Shown in pieces: positions 25,646 to 33,839 of a DNA stretch of 64,000 nucleotides (position 1 is its first letter; each line of letters starts with the position of its first letter). The DNA is from Pseudolysinimonas kribbensis (lineage in GTDB: Bacteria; Actinomycetota; Actinomycetes; Actinomycetales; Microbacteriaceae), in NCBI RefSeq assembly GCF_030161895.1, contig NZ_BSVB01000001.1, forward strand, positions 1,364,001 to 1,428,000. Direction: 5' to 3'. Below the pieces are notes generated by a model. The model was not told where the DNA came from. It did not search any database and worked only from the letters and a program-made list of their open reading frames with translations. A program made the translations under genes and the position numbers.

Positions 25646-27200
25646 CCGATCCCCTTCTGATGAGTCGTCCGGGTCGCGCCGTCGTCGGCCGCCCTCGCGG
25701 AGCACCGCGACGCCGTTCACGAACACGTGGTCGATGCCCACGGAGGGACTCGCCGGGTGTCCGAACGTCGCGGTGGAGTCGAAGCGCTCGTCGTCGAGGA
25801 CGACGATGTCGGCGCGGGCGCCCGGCGCGATGCCGCTGCGGAGGCCGGCACGCGCGGCGGGGGCGCTCGTCATACGGCGCACGACCTCGCCGACCGGGAC
25901 CCCGCGGTCCCGCAGCCGGCGGTAGCCCGCCGGAAAGGCCCCCACGAGCGCGGGTGCGGCGCGGACGCGGTGTGCGAGGCGTCGAGCGCCGTGCCGTCGG
26001 AGCCGATGCTGAGCCAGGGTCGTTCGAACGCGGCGTCCACGTCCTGCCAGCGCCCGCTCTCGACCGCGACGTCGACGCGGCACTCGTTCGCGACGAGCAG
26101 GTGGACGAGCCAGTCGAAGGGGTCGCCGGGGGCGTCGCGCAGGTCGTGGCCCACGGCATCCGGAGTCGCCGTCGCCTTCATGACGATGATGTGCTCCGGC
26201 GACCGGCCGTGGTCGCGCAGGAGCCCGGCGATCCGCTCGGGATCGGTGCGGCAGGCGGCCAGCACGGCCGCCGGACCGAGGGCGCGCAGCTCGCTCGGCA
26301 GCAGCTGCAGTGCGGTGGTGTGGCCGTGCACGTACGGGTAGAGGTCCGCGGCGACGTCCTGACCGCGGCGCAGCTCCTCGACGTGGTCGAGGACGGCCGC
26401 GAAGTCGCCGTCGTCGCCGACCGCCCTCAGGTGCGAGATCTGCAGGCGCGCACCCGCGCGACCCGCCGGCCCCGCGACCTCGTCGATCGCCGCGGACTCC
26501 AGGCGCGGCACGTACTCGCGCAGATGCGCCGACATGAGACCGTCGTGGCGCGCGACCACGACGGCGACCCGGTCGAGCTCGGCCGCGGTCGCCGACTCCC
26601 CGGCGCGTACATGAGCCCGACGCTGGCGCCGACCACCCCGGCCTCGAACGCCGCCTCCAGCTCGGCCTCGAGCGCGTCGAGCTCGGCATCGTCGAGCGGC
26701 CGGGCGGCCGTCCCCGCGACCGCGAACCGGGCGGAGCCGTGCCCCACCTGCGCGGCGACGTTCGTCGCCGTCTCCGCCTCGTCGAGCGCACGCAGCCAGC
26801 CGGCGACATCGGACCACGCCCAGGGCACGTCGGGCGTCACGTCGATCGTCGCGATGATGCCGGCCAGCCCCTCCGGGTCGGCGTTGCCGGGCGCCGGGCT
26901 CATCCCGCAGTTGCCGACGACCTCGGTCGTGACCCCCTGCGTGACCCGGCTCGCGTTGCCGGGATACGCGAGCAGCGTGATGTCGGAGTGGCAGTGGACA
27001 TCGACGAAGCCGGGCGCGACGATCCGTCCGGCGCAGTCGACGAGGGCGGCGTCGTATCCGCCGGCCGGCCGCTCCCCCAAGGGCACGACCGCCTCGACGC
27101 GTCCGCCCGAGAGCAGCACGTCGGCGCTGCGCGCCTCGGCACCGGACCCGTCGGCGACGGATCCGCCGACGAGAGCGGTGCGGGCGGCGGTCGAGGTCAT
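25638..27200 (-). CDS. N-acyl-D-amino-acid deacylase family amidohydrolase (three frameshifts)
   Basis: About 521 residues after restoring three missing bases near 26601, 25953 and 25675, each returning a good family match. Motifs: LVGGSVADGSGAEARSADVL, GFVDVHCHSDITLLAYPG with the HxH metal site, TTEVVGNCGMSPAP, GASVGLMYAPG, QISHLRAVG, WLSIGSDGTALD with the catalytic Asp, HPRSWGAFPAGYRRL and the C-terminal VFVNGVAVLREGRPTTARPG. Enzymes of this type hydrolyse N-acyl-D-amino acids or related dipeptides in the cytoplasm. Together with the peptide transporter this is the strongest clue to the substrate class of the operon. Confidence 0.85.
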
Positions 27201-27202
27201 CG

Positions 27203-28533
27203 TCAGACGCGTCCCCGCAGCAGGGCGAACTCGCCGTTCCTGGCCATCTCGCCGAGCACCTCGTCCGCCTGCTGGAGTGTCCGGTCGATGTCGGCCTCGG
27301 TGTGCGCGAGGGAGATGTGGTTGCGCTTGAGCGACATCGGGTACATGAAGGACCCCTTGTCGATCATCCGGCGGTGGAACGTCGCGTAGGCCTCGTCGTC
27401 GTTGCGGAGCAGGTCGCGGTAGCCGCGCACCTCGCCCTCCAGGAAGTACGCGATGAAGACCGAGCCGACGCCGGTGATGACGGCGGGGATGCTGTGGTCG
27501 CGCGTGATGCGCCGCAGGCCGTCGCGCATCCGGTCGCCGAGGCGCCGCACATGGCCGTAGAAGTCGACCTCGGGATCGCGCAGCACGCTGATCGTCGCGA
27601 TCGCCGCCGCCATCGACATCGAGTTGCCGTTGAAGGTGCCCGCCAGCATGACGGGGCCGCCGGAGGAGGAGAAGCTGCTCATCAGCTCCGCCGATCCGGC
27701 GAGACCGGCGACGGGGTAGCCGTTGCCCATCGACTTGCCGAACGTCGTGAGGTCGGGGTCACCCCGCACAGCTCCTGGTAGCCGCCGAGCGCGTGCCGGA
27801 ACCCGGTGATGACCTCGTCGAAGATCAGCACGCTGCCCGTGCGCCGGGTGAGCTCGCGCAGCCCCTCCAGGAACGCCTGCTCGGGCAGGAGCGCGCCCAC
27901 GTTGTGCGGCACGGGCTCGAGGATCACGGCCGCGATCTCGCCGGGGTGCTCGGCGAACAGGGCCTCGACCGAGGCCAGATCGTTGAACTCGGCGACGAGC
28001 GTGTGCTCGAGGGCGTCGGGCAGGATGCCGGCCGAGTTCGGGTCCATGCCCCACGCCGTCTCCGGCGTCGAGATGACGTTGCGGGCGATGGCGTCGTAGG
28101 AGCCGTGGAAGCAGCCCTGGAACTTGACGATGTAGGAGCGCCCGGTCACGCCGCGGGCGAGACGGATGGCCTGGAACACCGATTCCGACCCGCTCATCGT
28201 CGAGATGACGACCTCGGCGCTCGGGATGGACTCGGTCACGAGTCGCGCCGCCTCGACCTCGAGCTCGGTCGTGCCGAGCCCGACCAGGTCGATGTCCTGG
28301 ATCGCTGCGGTGACGGCGGCGTTGACGCGCTCGTCGACGTGGCCGAGCAGGATCGCGCCGAAGGCGGCGTGGTAGTCGATGTAGTCGCGGCCGTCGAGAT
28401 CGGTGATGGTGGCGCCGTGCGCCGAGCGCCACGCCCAGGGGGCGCCGATGCGCCGCGTCGCGGAGTTCACGCCGCCCGGGATGATGCGCTCGGCCTCCTC
28501 GGCCAGCGCACGGGAGTTCAGGGTGTGGGTCAT
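27203..28533 (-). CDS. Glutamate-1-semialdehyde-type (class III) aminotransferase, one frameshift
   Basis: About 443 residues from ATG 28533. Motifs: RIIPGGVNSATRRIGAPWAW, STMSGSESVFQAIRLARGVT (PLP phosphate site), VILEPVPHNVGALLP, LIFDEVITGFRHALGG with the Asp that pairs with the PLP ring, and TTFGKSMGNGYPVAGLAG with the Schiff-base Lys. One missing base near 27762 separates the two halves. The C-terminus (NHISLAHTEADIDRTLQQAD) fits HemL-like catabolic aminotransferases rather than the heme enzyme. It probably transfers or isomerises an amino group in the pathway. It overlaps the next gene upstream by 4 bp. Confidence 0.87.
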
Positions 28534-29381
28534 CGGCGAGGGTCCTCCAGGCCCAGGAGCGCGAGCGTGTCGCGGTGGATGATGCTGTCGACGGTCTCGT
28601 CGAGCACGTGCGGCAGGTCGCCGGCGCGCATCGCCGCCACCCGGCGCAGCAGGTCCTGAGCCTCGGCGGGCGTCCAGAGCGGGTAGTCGGAGCCGAACAG
28701 GAGCTTCGGGACGGTGCCCCACTCCTGCGCGTTCACGAGAGCGAGGTAGGCGTCCATCGGCCGCGACGGCACCCCCGACACGTCGGCGAACACGCGCTCG
28801 TGCTTGCGGAGCACGACGTTCGCGTCGCGCTGCCACGGATGACCCATGTGCGCCATCACCTGGGTGAGCCCCGGATGCCGGCGCGCCACCTCCTCGATCA
28901 CGAGCGGCTGGCTGACGCGCAGGCTCCCGATCGGGCTCGGCGTCGCGCCCATGTGCCACAGGGCGACCATGTTGTTCGCCTCGAGCCGGCGGTAGAACTC
29001 GTCGAACTCGGGTGCGAGCGGGTCCATGAGCGAGAGCACGGGGTAGAGCTTCACGCCCCGGAACCCGAGCTCGATCGCCTCGTCGAGCTGCTCGCGCCAA
29101 TCCGGATCGAGCGGATCCATCGACGAGAACGCGATCGTCGGCGTCGTCATGCGCCCGACGAAGTCGGCGACGAAACGGTTGGGGGTGCGCACCCCGGCGT
29201 GGGACGCGGCGAGGCCGAACACGACGGCGACGTCGACGCCGCCCTCCTGCATCACGCGATCGAAGGACTCGGGGGTGACGACCGGGTAGGGCGCGCCGCC
29301 GTAGGCGGGTTCCCAATGGTCCTTGTGCTCGTCGCCCCAGTGCTCGGGCTGGAGACAGTGGCTGTGGATGTCGACGATCAT
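28530..29381 (-). CDS. Metal-dependent amidohydrolase (amidohydrolase-2 family)
   Basis: 283 residues. MIVDIHSHCLQPEHWGDEH carries the HxH metal motif; later GFRGVKLYPVLSLMDPL, NMVALWHMGATPSP, VMAHMGHPWQRDAN and LLFGSDYPLWTP give the remaining His and Asp ligands of the ACMSD/LigW-type TIM barrel. The family includes decarboxylases and C-C or ester hydrolases of small carboxylates. It is the first gene of the minus-strand operon below the IclR operator at 29441-29461, with AGGGG upstream of the ATG. Confidence 0.85.
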   Translation of the reverse strand: MIVDIHSHCLQPEHWGDEHKDHWEPAYGGAPYPVVTPESFDRVMQEGGVDVAVVFGLAASHAGVRTPNRFVADFVGRMTTPTIAFSSMDPLDPDWREQLDEAIELGFRGVKLYPVLSLMDPLAPEFDEFYRRLEANNMVALWHMGATPSPIGSLRVSQPLVIEEVARRHPGLTQVMAHMGHPWQRDANVVLRKHERVFADVSGVPSRPMDAYLALVNAQEWGTVPKLLFGSDYPLWTPAEAQDLLRRVAAMRAGDLPHVLDETVDSIIHRDTLALLGLEDPRR

Positions 29382-29440
29382 CGGTGACGCTTCGCCCCTT
29401 CGCGATCCTGCATACCGGCATGATGTCAGAATCACGCGCG

Positions 29441-29461
29441 ACATGAAACATCGTTCCATGT
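29441..29461. promoter_or_regulatory. IclR-type operator, copy 1 (before the long operon)
   Basis: Near-perfect 21-bp palindrome with half-sites ACATGAAAC and GTTCCATGT around a central ATC. It lies 60 bp upstream of the first gene of the minus-strand operon. It shares the frame ACATGnAAC-n3-GTTnnAnnn with the sites at 30315 and 30408. Confidence 0.75.
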
Positions 29462-29489
29462 AACGATCGCGCGACGCGACGTGGAACGC

Positions 29490-29506
29490 GCCGGCCCGGA
29501 GCCGGC
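29490..29506 (-). terminator. Hairpin directly after the IclR gene
   Basis: GCCGGC-CCGGA-GCCGGC (6-bp stem) abuts the iclR-type stop codon. No T run follows, so termination is likely weak or factor-assisted. It would separate the regulator transcript from the long operon that starts just downstream. Confidence 0.45.
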
Positions 29507-30286
29507 TCAGGCCGGGAGATCGGGCAGAGCCGTCACGAATCCCGGGGCGGCGACGATCTCCGCGGCGCTCGCCCGGAGAACGGGCAGGATCCGGCGCTGA
29601 TCGCGCGGCGTCAGCTCCCCGGTGGGGCCGGACACGGAGATCGAGACGTGCACGCCGGGCAGCAGCACGGCCATGCAGCTGACGCCGCGGTTGCGCTCCT
29701 CGTCGTCGAGACTCACGCCGGAGGCGCGGATGCGCTCGAGCTCGGCGTCCAGCTGGGCGCGCGTCGTGATGGTCTGCGGCGTCCAGCTCTCGTACGGCTC
29801 CGTCTCGGGCACCGAAGCGGCGACCTGATCGAGCGGAAGGGCGGAGAGCAGCATCTTGCCGAGCCCGGTGCAATAGGTGTCGTCGAGCATGCCGCTCGCC
29901 GCGAACCGGAGAGCGCGCTGCGGCTCCTCGACATGCAGGTGCAGGACGGAGCGGCCGCGCAGGACGCCGAGGTTGGCGGTGAATCCGACCTCCTCGGCGA
30001 GGCGCCGCATGACCGGGGCCGCGATCTCGGCCACGCTCGGCGGGCGGTAGGCCTGGGCGATCTCATGCACGACGTGGCCGATCGCGAAGGTGGGCGGATC
30101 GCCGTAGCGACGCACGAACCCCTCCTCCTGCATGACGGCCAGCAGGCGCACGAGCGTCGACTTCGGCACGTCGAGCTCCTGGGCGAGTTGCGAGAGCGTG
30201 AGGGGGTGCTCGGCCCCCGCCAGCACCCGCAGCACGGCCAGTGCGCGGCTGAGACCCTGCGAGTGATACGAACCGGCCTGCTCCAC
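29507..30286 (-). CDS. IclR-family transcriptional regulator of the catabolic locus
   Basis: 259 residues. The N-terminal winged helix is SRALAVLRVLAGAEHPLTLS with recognition helix DVPKSTLVRLLAVMQ, then FVRRYGDPPTFAIGHVVHEI. The C-terminal effector domain has LGVLRGRSVLHLHVEEPQRA, TYCTGLGKMLLSALP, and GVSLDDEERNRGVSCMAVLL with the Cys common in IclR ligand pockets. It is placed between the minus-strand operon and the plus-strand dehydrogenases, with three copies of one palindrome in its flanks, so it probably represses or activates both directions and itself in response to a pathway metabolite. Confidence 0.9.
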   Translation of the reverse strand: MEQAGSYHSQGLSRALAVLRVLAGAEHPLTLSQLAQELDVPKSTLVRLLAVMQEEGFVRRYGDPPTFAIGHVVHEIAQAYRPPSVAEIAAPVMRRLAEEVGFTANLGVLRGRSVLHLHVEEPQRALRFAASGMLDDTYCTGLGKMLLSALPLDQVAASVPETEPYESWTPQTITTRAQLDAELERIRASGVSLDDEERNRGVSCMAVLLPGVHVSISVSGPTGELTPRDQRRILPVLRASAAEIVAAPGFVTALPDLPA

Positions 30287-30314
30287 ATCCGCATGGTGTC
30301 ACACCGAGACCACG

Positions 30315-30335
30315 ACATGGAACGGCGTTCCGTGG
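30315..30335. promoter_or_regulatory. IclR-type operator, copy 2 (before the regulator gene)
   Basis: 21-bp palindrome with half-sites ACATGGAAC and GTTCCGTGG around GGC, centred 39 bp upstream of the regulator ATG. The position fits autoregulation. Confidence 0.75.
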
Positions 30336-30407
30336 ATCTCGGTGCCGCGGAACCGGAGGCGAGGCGCCGCACGGCAGCCGACGACCGCGCGGTGCCCAGC
30401 CCGCTTG

Positions 30408-30428
30408 ACATGGAACGTCGTTTTACAT
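30408..30428. promoter_or_regulatory. IclR-type operator, copy 3 (before the plus-strand genes)
   Basis: 21-bp palindrome with half-sites ACATGGAAC and GTTTTACAT around GTC. Its left end overlaps a TTGACA hexamer (30405-30410) that would place transcription start at about the ATG (30441), so binding should block the promoter or position an activator on it. Confidence 0.75.
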
Positions 30429-30440
30429 CACTCTGCCGAG

Positions 30441-31376
30441 ATGGATCGCCCGGCGTCGCGCCTCGTCGTGGGCGCGGCGCAATTCGGCCAGTCGTACGGC
30501 CGCAGCGGCAAGCCGGCACCGACCGACGCGGAGGTCGCCGACATCCTGCGCCTGGCCGTCGAGCTGGAGTGCGCGGCGGTCGACACGGCACGCGCGTACG
30601 GCGACAGCGAAGCCGCGATCGGCCGGGCACGGCGATCCGGAGCGGGCGGCGCGCTGCCGGTGGTCACCAAGATCCGCCCCCTCACCGACCACTCCGAGAC
30701 CCTCGGCATCGAGACCGCCGTGCGGGCCAGCCTCACCGAGTCGCTCTCGCACGTGGGCGCGTTCCACCTGGATGCCGTGCTGCTGCACCGAACGGCCGAC
30801 CTGCGCCGTGCCGGTGGGGCCGCGATCCACGCTCTCCGAGCCGCGCGGGCGCACGGCCTGCTGGGCCGCTGGGGCGTGTCGGTCGCCGACCCGGACGAGC
30901 TCGCCGAGGCGCTGGCCGTGCCGGACCTGGGCTACATCCAGCTCCCGTTCAACGTCGTCGACCGGCGGTGGCTGACGGCGTCGGTGCAGGACGCGCTCGC
31001 CGCGCGGCCCGACGTCACGATCGTGGCGCGGTCCGCGTTCCTGCAGGGCATCCTCCTGGACCCCGATGACGCGACCTGGCCCCGCGACGCCCGCCCGGAT
31101 GCCGCCGCCGTGCGCGCCTCCCTCGCGCGGATGGCGGCGGAGACGGGGCGCACCTTCGCCGGACTGTGCCTGGGCTATGCGCTCGCGCAGCCGTGGATCG
31201 ACGCCGTCGTCGTCGGCATCCGCTCGCGGGCGCAGCTCGCGCACATCGCGGACGAATTCGCCCGGGGCTCCCTGCCGGAGAGCGACTGCCGCCGGCTGGA
31301 GGCCTCGATCCCCGCCGGCTCCCCCGATCTCGTGAGCCCCGCGCTCTGGCCGCCCCGACGAGAGGACTCGACATGA
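30441..31376 (+). CDS. Aldo/keto reductase
   Basis: 311 residues. The catalytic tetrad is recognisable: Asp in AAVDTARAYGDSEAAIG, Tyr in the same segment, Lys in VVTKIRPL and His in AVLLHRTADL. WGVSVADPDELAEAL, YIQLPFNVVDRRW and VVVGIRSRAQLAHI complete the (beta/alpha)8 AKR pattern; the subgroup resembles L-galactose or fucose dehydrogenase-like enzymes that use free sugars. It reads divergently from the regulator, under operator 3, and its stop overlaps the next ATG (ATGA). Confidence 0.87.
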   Translation: MDRPASRLVVGAAQFGQSYGRSGKPAPTDAEVADILRLAVELECAAVDTARAYGDSEAAIGRARRSGAGGALPVVTKIRPLTDHSETLGIETAVRASLTESLSHVGAFHLDAVLLHRTADLRRAGGAAIHALRAARAHGLLGRWGVSVADPDELAEALAVPDLGYIQLPFNVVDRRWLTASVQDALAARPDVTIVARSAFLQGILLDPDDATWPRDARPDAAAVRASLARMAAETGRTFAGLCLGYALAQPWIDAVVVGIRSRAQLAHIADEFARGSLPESDCRRLEASIPAGSPDLVSPALWPPRREDST

Positions 31377-32173
31377 TCAATCCCTGGCGCTTCGACCTGA
31401 CCGGCAAGGTGGCTTGGATCGCGGGCGGCGGCGGGCAGCTCGGCGCGGAGGTCGCGAGAGCGCTCGCCGAGCACGGCGCCCGCGTCGTGATCGCCGACCG
31501 TCGGCTCAGCGAGGCGCAGCGCGTCGCGGCGGAGCTCGACGACGCCGGCCTGCTCGCCGAGGGCCTTGAGCTCGACGTGGCCGACGACGGGGCCCCCGAC
31601 CGGCAGGCGGCCGACATCGCGGCACGGCACGGCGGCCTGGACATCGCGGTGAACCTCTGCGCGACGCACTCGGGCCTGACCTACGAGGAGCTCGACGCCG
31701 AGGGGCTCACGGCCGGGTTGTCGGTCACGCTCCAGGGCGCGTTCTGGTTCGGTCGCGCCGCCGAGCGAGTGATGGTCGCCGCGCCCGCCGACCGGGGCGG
31801 ACGGATCATCCAGTTCGGCTCCATGTACGGCCAGGTGAGCCCCGACCCGTCGGCGTATCCGGACGGCGTGCCGGTCAACCCGGTCGAGTACGGGATGGCG
31901 AAGGCGGGCGTCGCCCAGCTCGTGCGCTACCAGGCCGTGCGACTCGCGCCGCGCGGGATCACCGTGAACGCCGTGATCCCGGGGCCCTTCCCGAACCCGG
32001 CGGGCCAGGGCGGCGAGACCGAGTTCATGAAGCGCCTGGTCGCCCACGTGCCCATGGGGCGAGTCGGGCGCGCGAGCGAGATCACCGGTGCCGTGGTGTT
32101 CCTGGCCTCACCGTCGGCGAGCTTCGTGACCGGCGCGCAGCTCGTGGTCGACGGCGGCTGGACGGCCTGGTGA
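31373..32173 (+). CDS. Short-chain dehydrogenase/reductase (SDR)
   Basis: 266 residues. Cofactor motif VAWIAGGGGQLGAEVARAL, VVIADRR with the Asp that favours NAD, catalytic Ser in IIQFGSMYGQ, and YGMAKAGVAQL (YxxxK). The C-terminal FVTGAQLVVDGGWTAW is the normal family end. It is translationally coupled to the aldo/keto reductase, so the two oxidoreductases likely act on linked intermediates of the pathway. Confidence 0.9.
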   Translation: MINPWRFDLTGKVAWIAGGGGQLGAEVARALAEHGARVVIADRRLSEAQRVAAELDDAGLLAEGLELDVADDGAPDRQAADIAARHGGLDIAVNLCATHSGLTYEELDAEGLTAGLSVTLQGAFWFGRAAERVMVAAPADRGGRIIQFGSMYGQVSPDPSAYPDGVPVNPVEYGMAKAGVAQLVRYQAVRLAPRGITVNAVIPGPFPNPAGQGGETEFMKRLVAHVPMGRVGRASEITGAVVFLASPSASFVTGAQLVVDGGWTAW

Positions 32174-32207
32174 CGGCTGCTGCCGCGACGCAGGCCCTCC
32201 GCGATGG

Positions 32208-32289
32208 TGGCGAGTGAGGGATTCGAACCCCCGAAGTCGTAGACAGCTGATTTACAGTCAGATCCCTTTGGCCGCTTGGGTAACTCGCC
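32208..32289 (-). tRNA. tRNA-Tyr (GTA)
   Basis: 82 nt on the minus strand: acceptor GGCGAGT with ACTCGCC, anticodon loop TGTAAAT with anticodon GTA, a long variable arm as in bacterial tRNA-Tyr, and T arm GGGGGTTCGAATCCC. CCA is encoded at 32205-32207, unlike the tRNA-Met and tRNA-Thr genes here. Confidence 0.96.
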
Positions 32290-32364
32290 ATGTGCGCGAG
32301 GCACCGCACAAGGATACAAGGATCGCGCGATCCCGCCGACCACGGCTGCGCGGCGCAACCGAGC

Positions 32365-32417
32365 GCGGTTTCGCCATTCGATCGAATCCGCGCGGAGCGG
32401 ATCAGATGGCAAAGTGC
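32365..32417. repeat. Dispersed TTTGCCAT/ATGGCAAA palindrome, copy 1 (diverged)
   Basis: Left arm 32365-32383 (TTTCGCCATTCGATC) and right arm 32400-32417 (GATCAGATGGCAAAG) with a CGCGCGGAG-type loop. It matches the three better copies at 33748, 58107 and 61443 but has several changes. It lies between tRNA-Tyr and the lytic transglycosylase 3-prime end. Confidence 0.6.
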
Positions 32418-32443
32418 CCATCCGATGCCGGACGCGGCGGGGA

Positions 32444-33226
32444 TCAGCGGTCGGCGGCCGTGCGGTAGCCTTCCGCGGCGCGCGCCACCGCGTCGATGTA
32501 CGTCGTCGCGTCGTTGTACGACGTGATCGCGCGGCGCCAGCCGGCCTCGGTGTCGAGACCCGTCGAGGCCCGGCAGAGGTAGTTCGCGCTCGCCATCACG
32601 GCGTCGTCGATGTTCTGCGGATCCTCGCGCCCGTCGGCGTTCGCGTCGGTGTGCCAGTTGCGCCAGGTCTGCGGGATCAGCTGCATCGGCCCGACCGCGC
32701 GGTCGGCCTTCGTGTCGCCGTCGATCGCGCCCTGGTCGCTGTCCGGGATGCGGGCCACCCCGTCGCCGTCGAGCGCCGGCCCGAAGATGGGCGGGGTCGC
32801 CGTGCCGTCGGCGCCGATCGTGGAGCCGCCGTGCCGGCCGTGGTCGCTCTCCACGCGACCGATGCCGGCGAGGGTCGTCCACGAGAGACCGCAGGCCGGC
32901 ATGGCGCTCGCCTTGGTCATGGCGGCGCCGGCATAGGCGGCGAGCGCGCGCCGCGGGATGCCGGTCGCCTTCGCCGTCCTGGCCACCCACGCGGGCTCGG
33001 CGAGACCCGCGATCCCGTACGGTCCGGGTGTGACGGCGGCGACCGGCGGATCGGCCGGCGGCGCCCAGCGCGGGGCGGGCGTCTCGTCCGGCACGAGCAC
33101 CGTGCCGCCGCCGGCTCGCGGGGTCAGGGCCAGCACGAGCAGCACGATCACGACGACGCCGGCCGCCCCGCCGAGCACACCGGCGATGATCCGTCCGCGG
33201 GCCGCCACGAGGATCGGTTCTAGCAT
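32444..33226 (-). CDS. Lytic murein transglycosylase (SLT type), membrane-anchored
   Basis: 260 residues. One N-terminal membrane segment ([20 protein letters not shown]) is followed by a Pro-rich spacer and the lysozyme-like domain: [16 protein letters not shown] with the catalytic Glu, [32 protein letters not shown] and [12 protein letters not shown]. Such enzymes cleave the glycan strand to 1,6-anhydro-muropeptides outside the cell. The ATG at 33226 is only 6 bp from the divergent yajQ start; an internal GTG about 8 codons later is a possible alternative. Confidence 0.88.
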   Translation of the reverse strand: MLEPILVAARGRIIAGVLGGAAGVVVIVLLVLALTPRAGGGTVLVPDETPAPRWAPPADPPVAAVTPGPYGIAGLAEPAWVARTAKATGIPRRALAAYAGAAMTKASAMPACGLSWTTLAGIGRVESDHGRHGGSTIGADGTATPPIFGPALDGDGVARIPDSDQGAIDGDTKADRAVGPMQLIPQTWRNWHTDANADGREDPQNIDDAVMASANYLCRASTGLDTEAGWRRAITSYNDATTYIDAVARAAEGYRTAADR

Positions 33227-33232
33227 GGCCGG

Positions 33233-33721
33233 ATGGCAGATTCCTCGTTCGACATCGTGAGCAAGGTCGACCCGATGGAGACCCAGAATGCGCTGAACCA
33301 GGCGCAGAAGGAGATCGCGCAGCGCTACGACTTCAAGAACGTCGGCGCCTCGATCGACGCCTCCGGCGAGAAGTTCGTGCTGAAGGCCTCCAGCGAGGAG
33401 CGCGTCAAAGCGGTGCTCGACGTGTTCGAGTCCAAGCTCATCAAGCGCGGCATCTCGCTGCGCTCGCTCGACGCGGGGGCGCCGTTCGCGAGCGGCAAGG
33501 AGTACCGGATCGAGGCATCCATCAAGGAGGGCATCTCGAGCGACGACGCCAAGAAGATCTCCAAGATCATCCGCGACGAGGGCCCCAAGTCGATCAAGAG
33601 CCAGATCCAGGGCGATGAGCTGCGCGTGCAGTCCAAGAGCCGCGACGACCTGCAAGCGACGATCGCGCTGCTCAAGGGCAAGGACCTCGACGTCGCCCTG
33701 CAGTTCGTCAACTTCCGCTGA
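33233..33721 (+). CDS. yajQ: YajQ/DUF520 nucleotide-binding protein
   Basis: 162 residues, full family length. [20 protein letters not shown], then [54 protein letters not shown] and the C-terminal [12 protein letters not shown] are diagnostic. Some members bind cyclic di-GMP. TAGCAT lies 6 nt before the ATG and no Shine-Dalgarno is present, so the transcript is probably leaderless; the -10 box falls across the start of the divergent transglycosylase gene. Confidence 0.95.
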   Translation: MADSSFDIVSKVDPMETQNALNQAQKEIAQRYDFKNVGASIDASGEKFVLKASSEERVKAVLDVFESKLIKRGISLRSLDAGAPFASGKEYRIEASIKEGISSDDAKKISKIIRDEGPKSIKSQIQGDELRVQSKSRDDLQATIALLKGKDLDVALQFVNFR

Positions 33722-33747
33722 CCCCGGGTTCGCTTCCGACTCCATAA

Positions 33748-33813
33748 CCGATCGACCGTTTGCCATCGGTTGCGGGGCGCGCGGGCCGAATCGGATGGCA
33801 AACCGCCGATCGG
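33748..33813. repeat. Dispersed TTTGCCAT/ATGGCAAA palindrome, copy 2
   Basis: Arms CCGATCGACCGTTTGCCAT (from 33748) and ATGGCAAACCGCCGATCGG (to 33813) with a loop containing GGCGCGCGGG. It lies between yajQ and the cardiolipin synthase gene, both on the plus strand. Confidence 0.8.
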
Positions 33814-33839
33814 ACCCAGGAGCCCGGCATACTGAGCCC

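Noticed and set aside
25181-26809. Apparent fusion of a deacylase with a Gfo/Idh/MocA oxidoreductase
   Set aside because: It arises from missing bases; the corrected deacylase ends at 25638 and the oxidoreductase has its own start at 25645.
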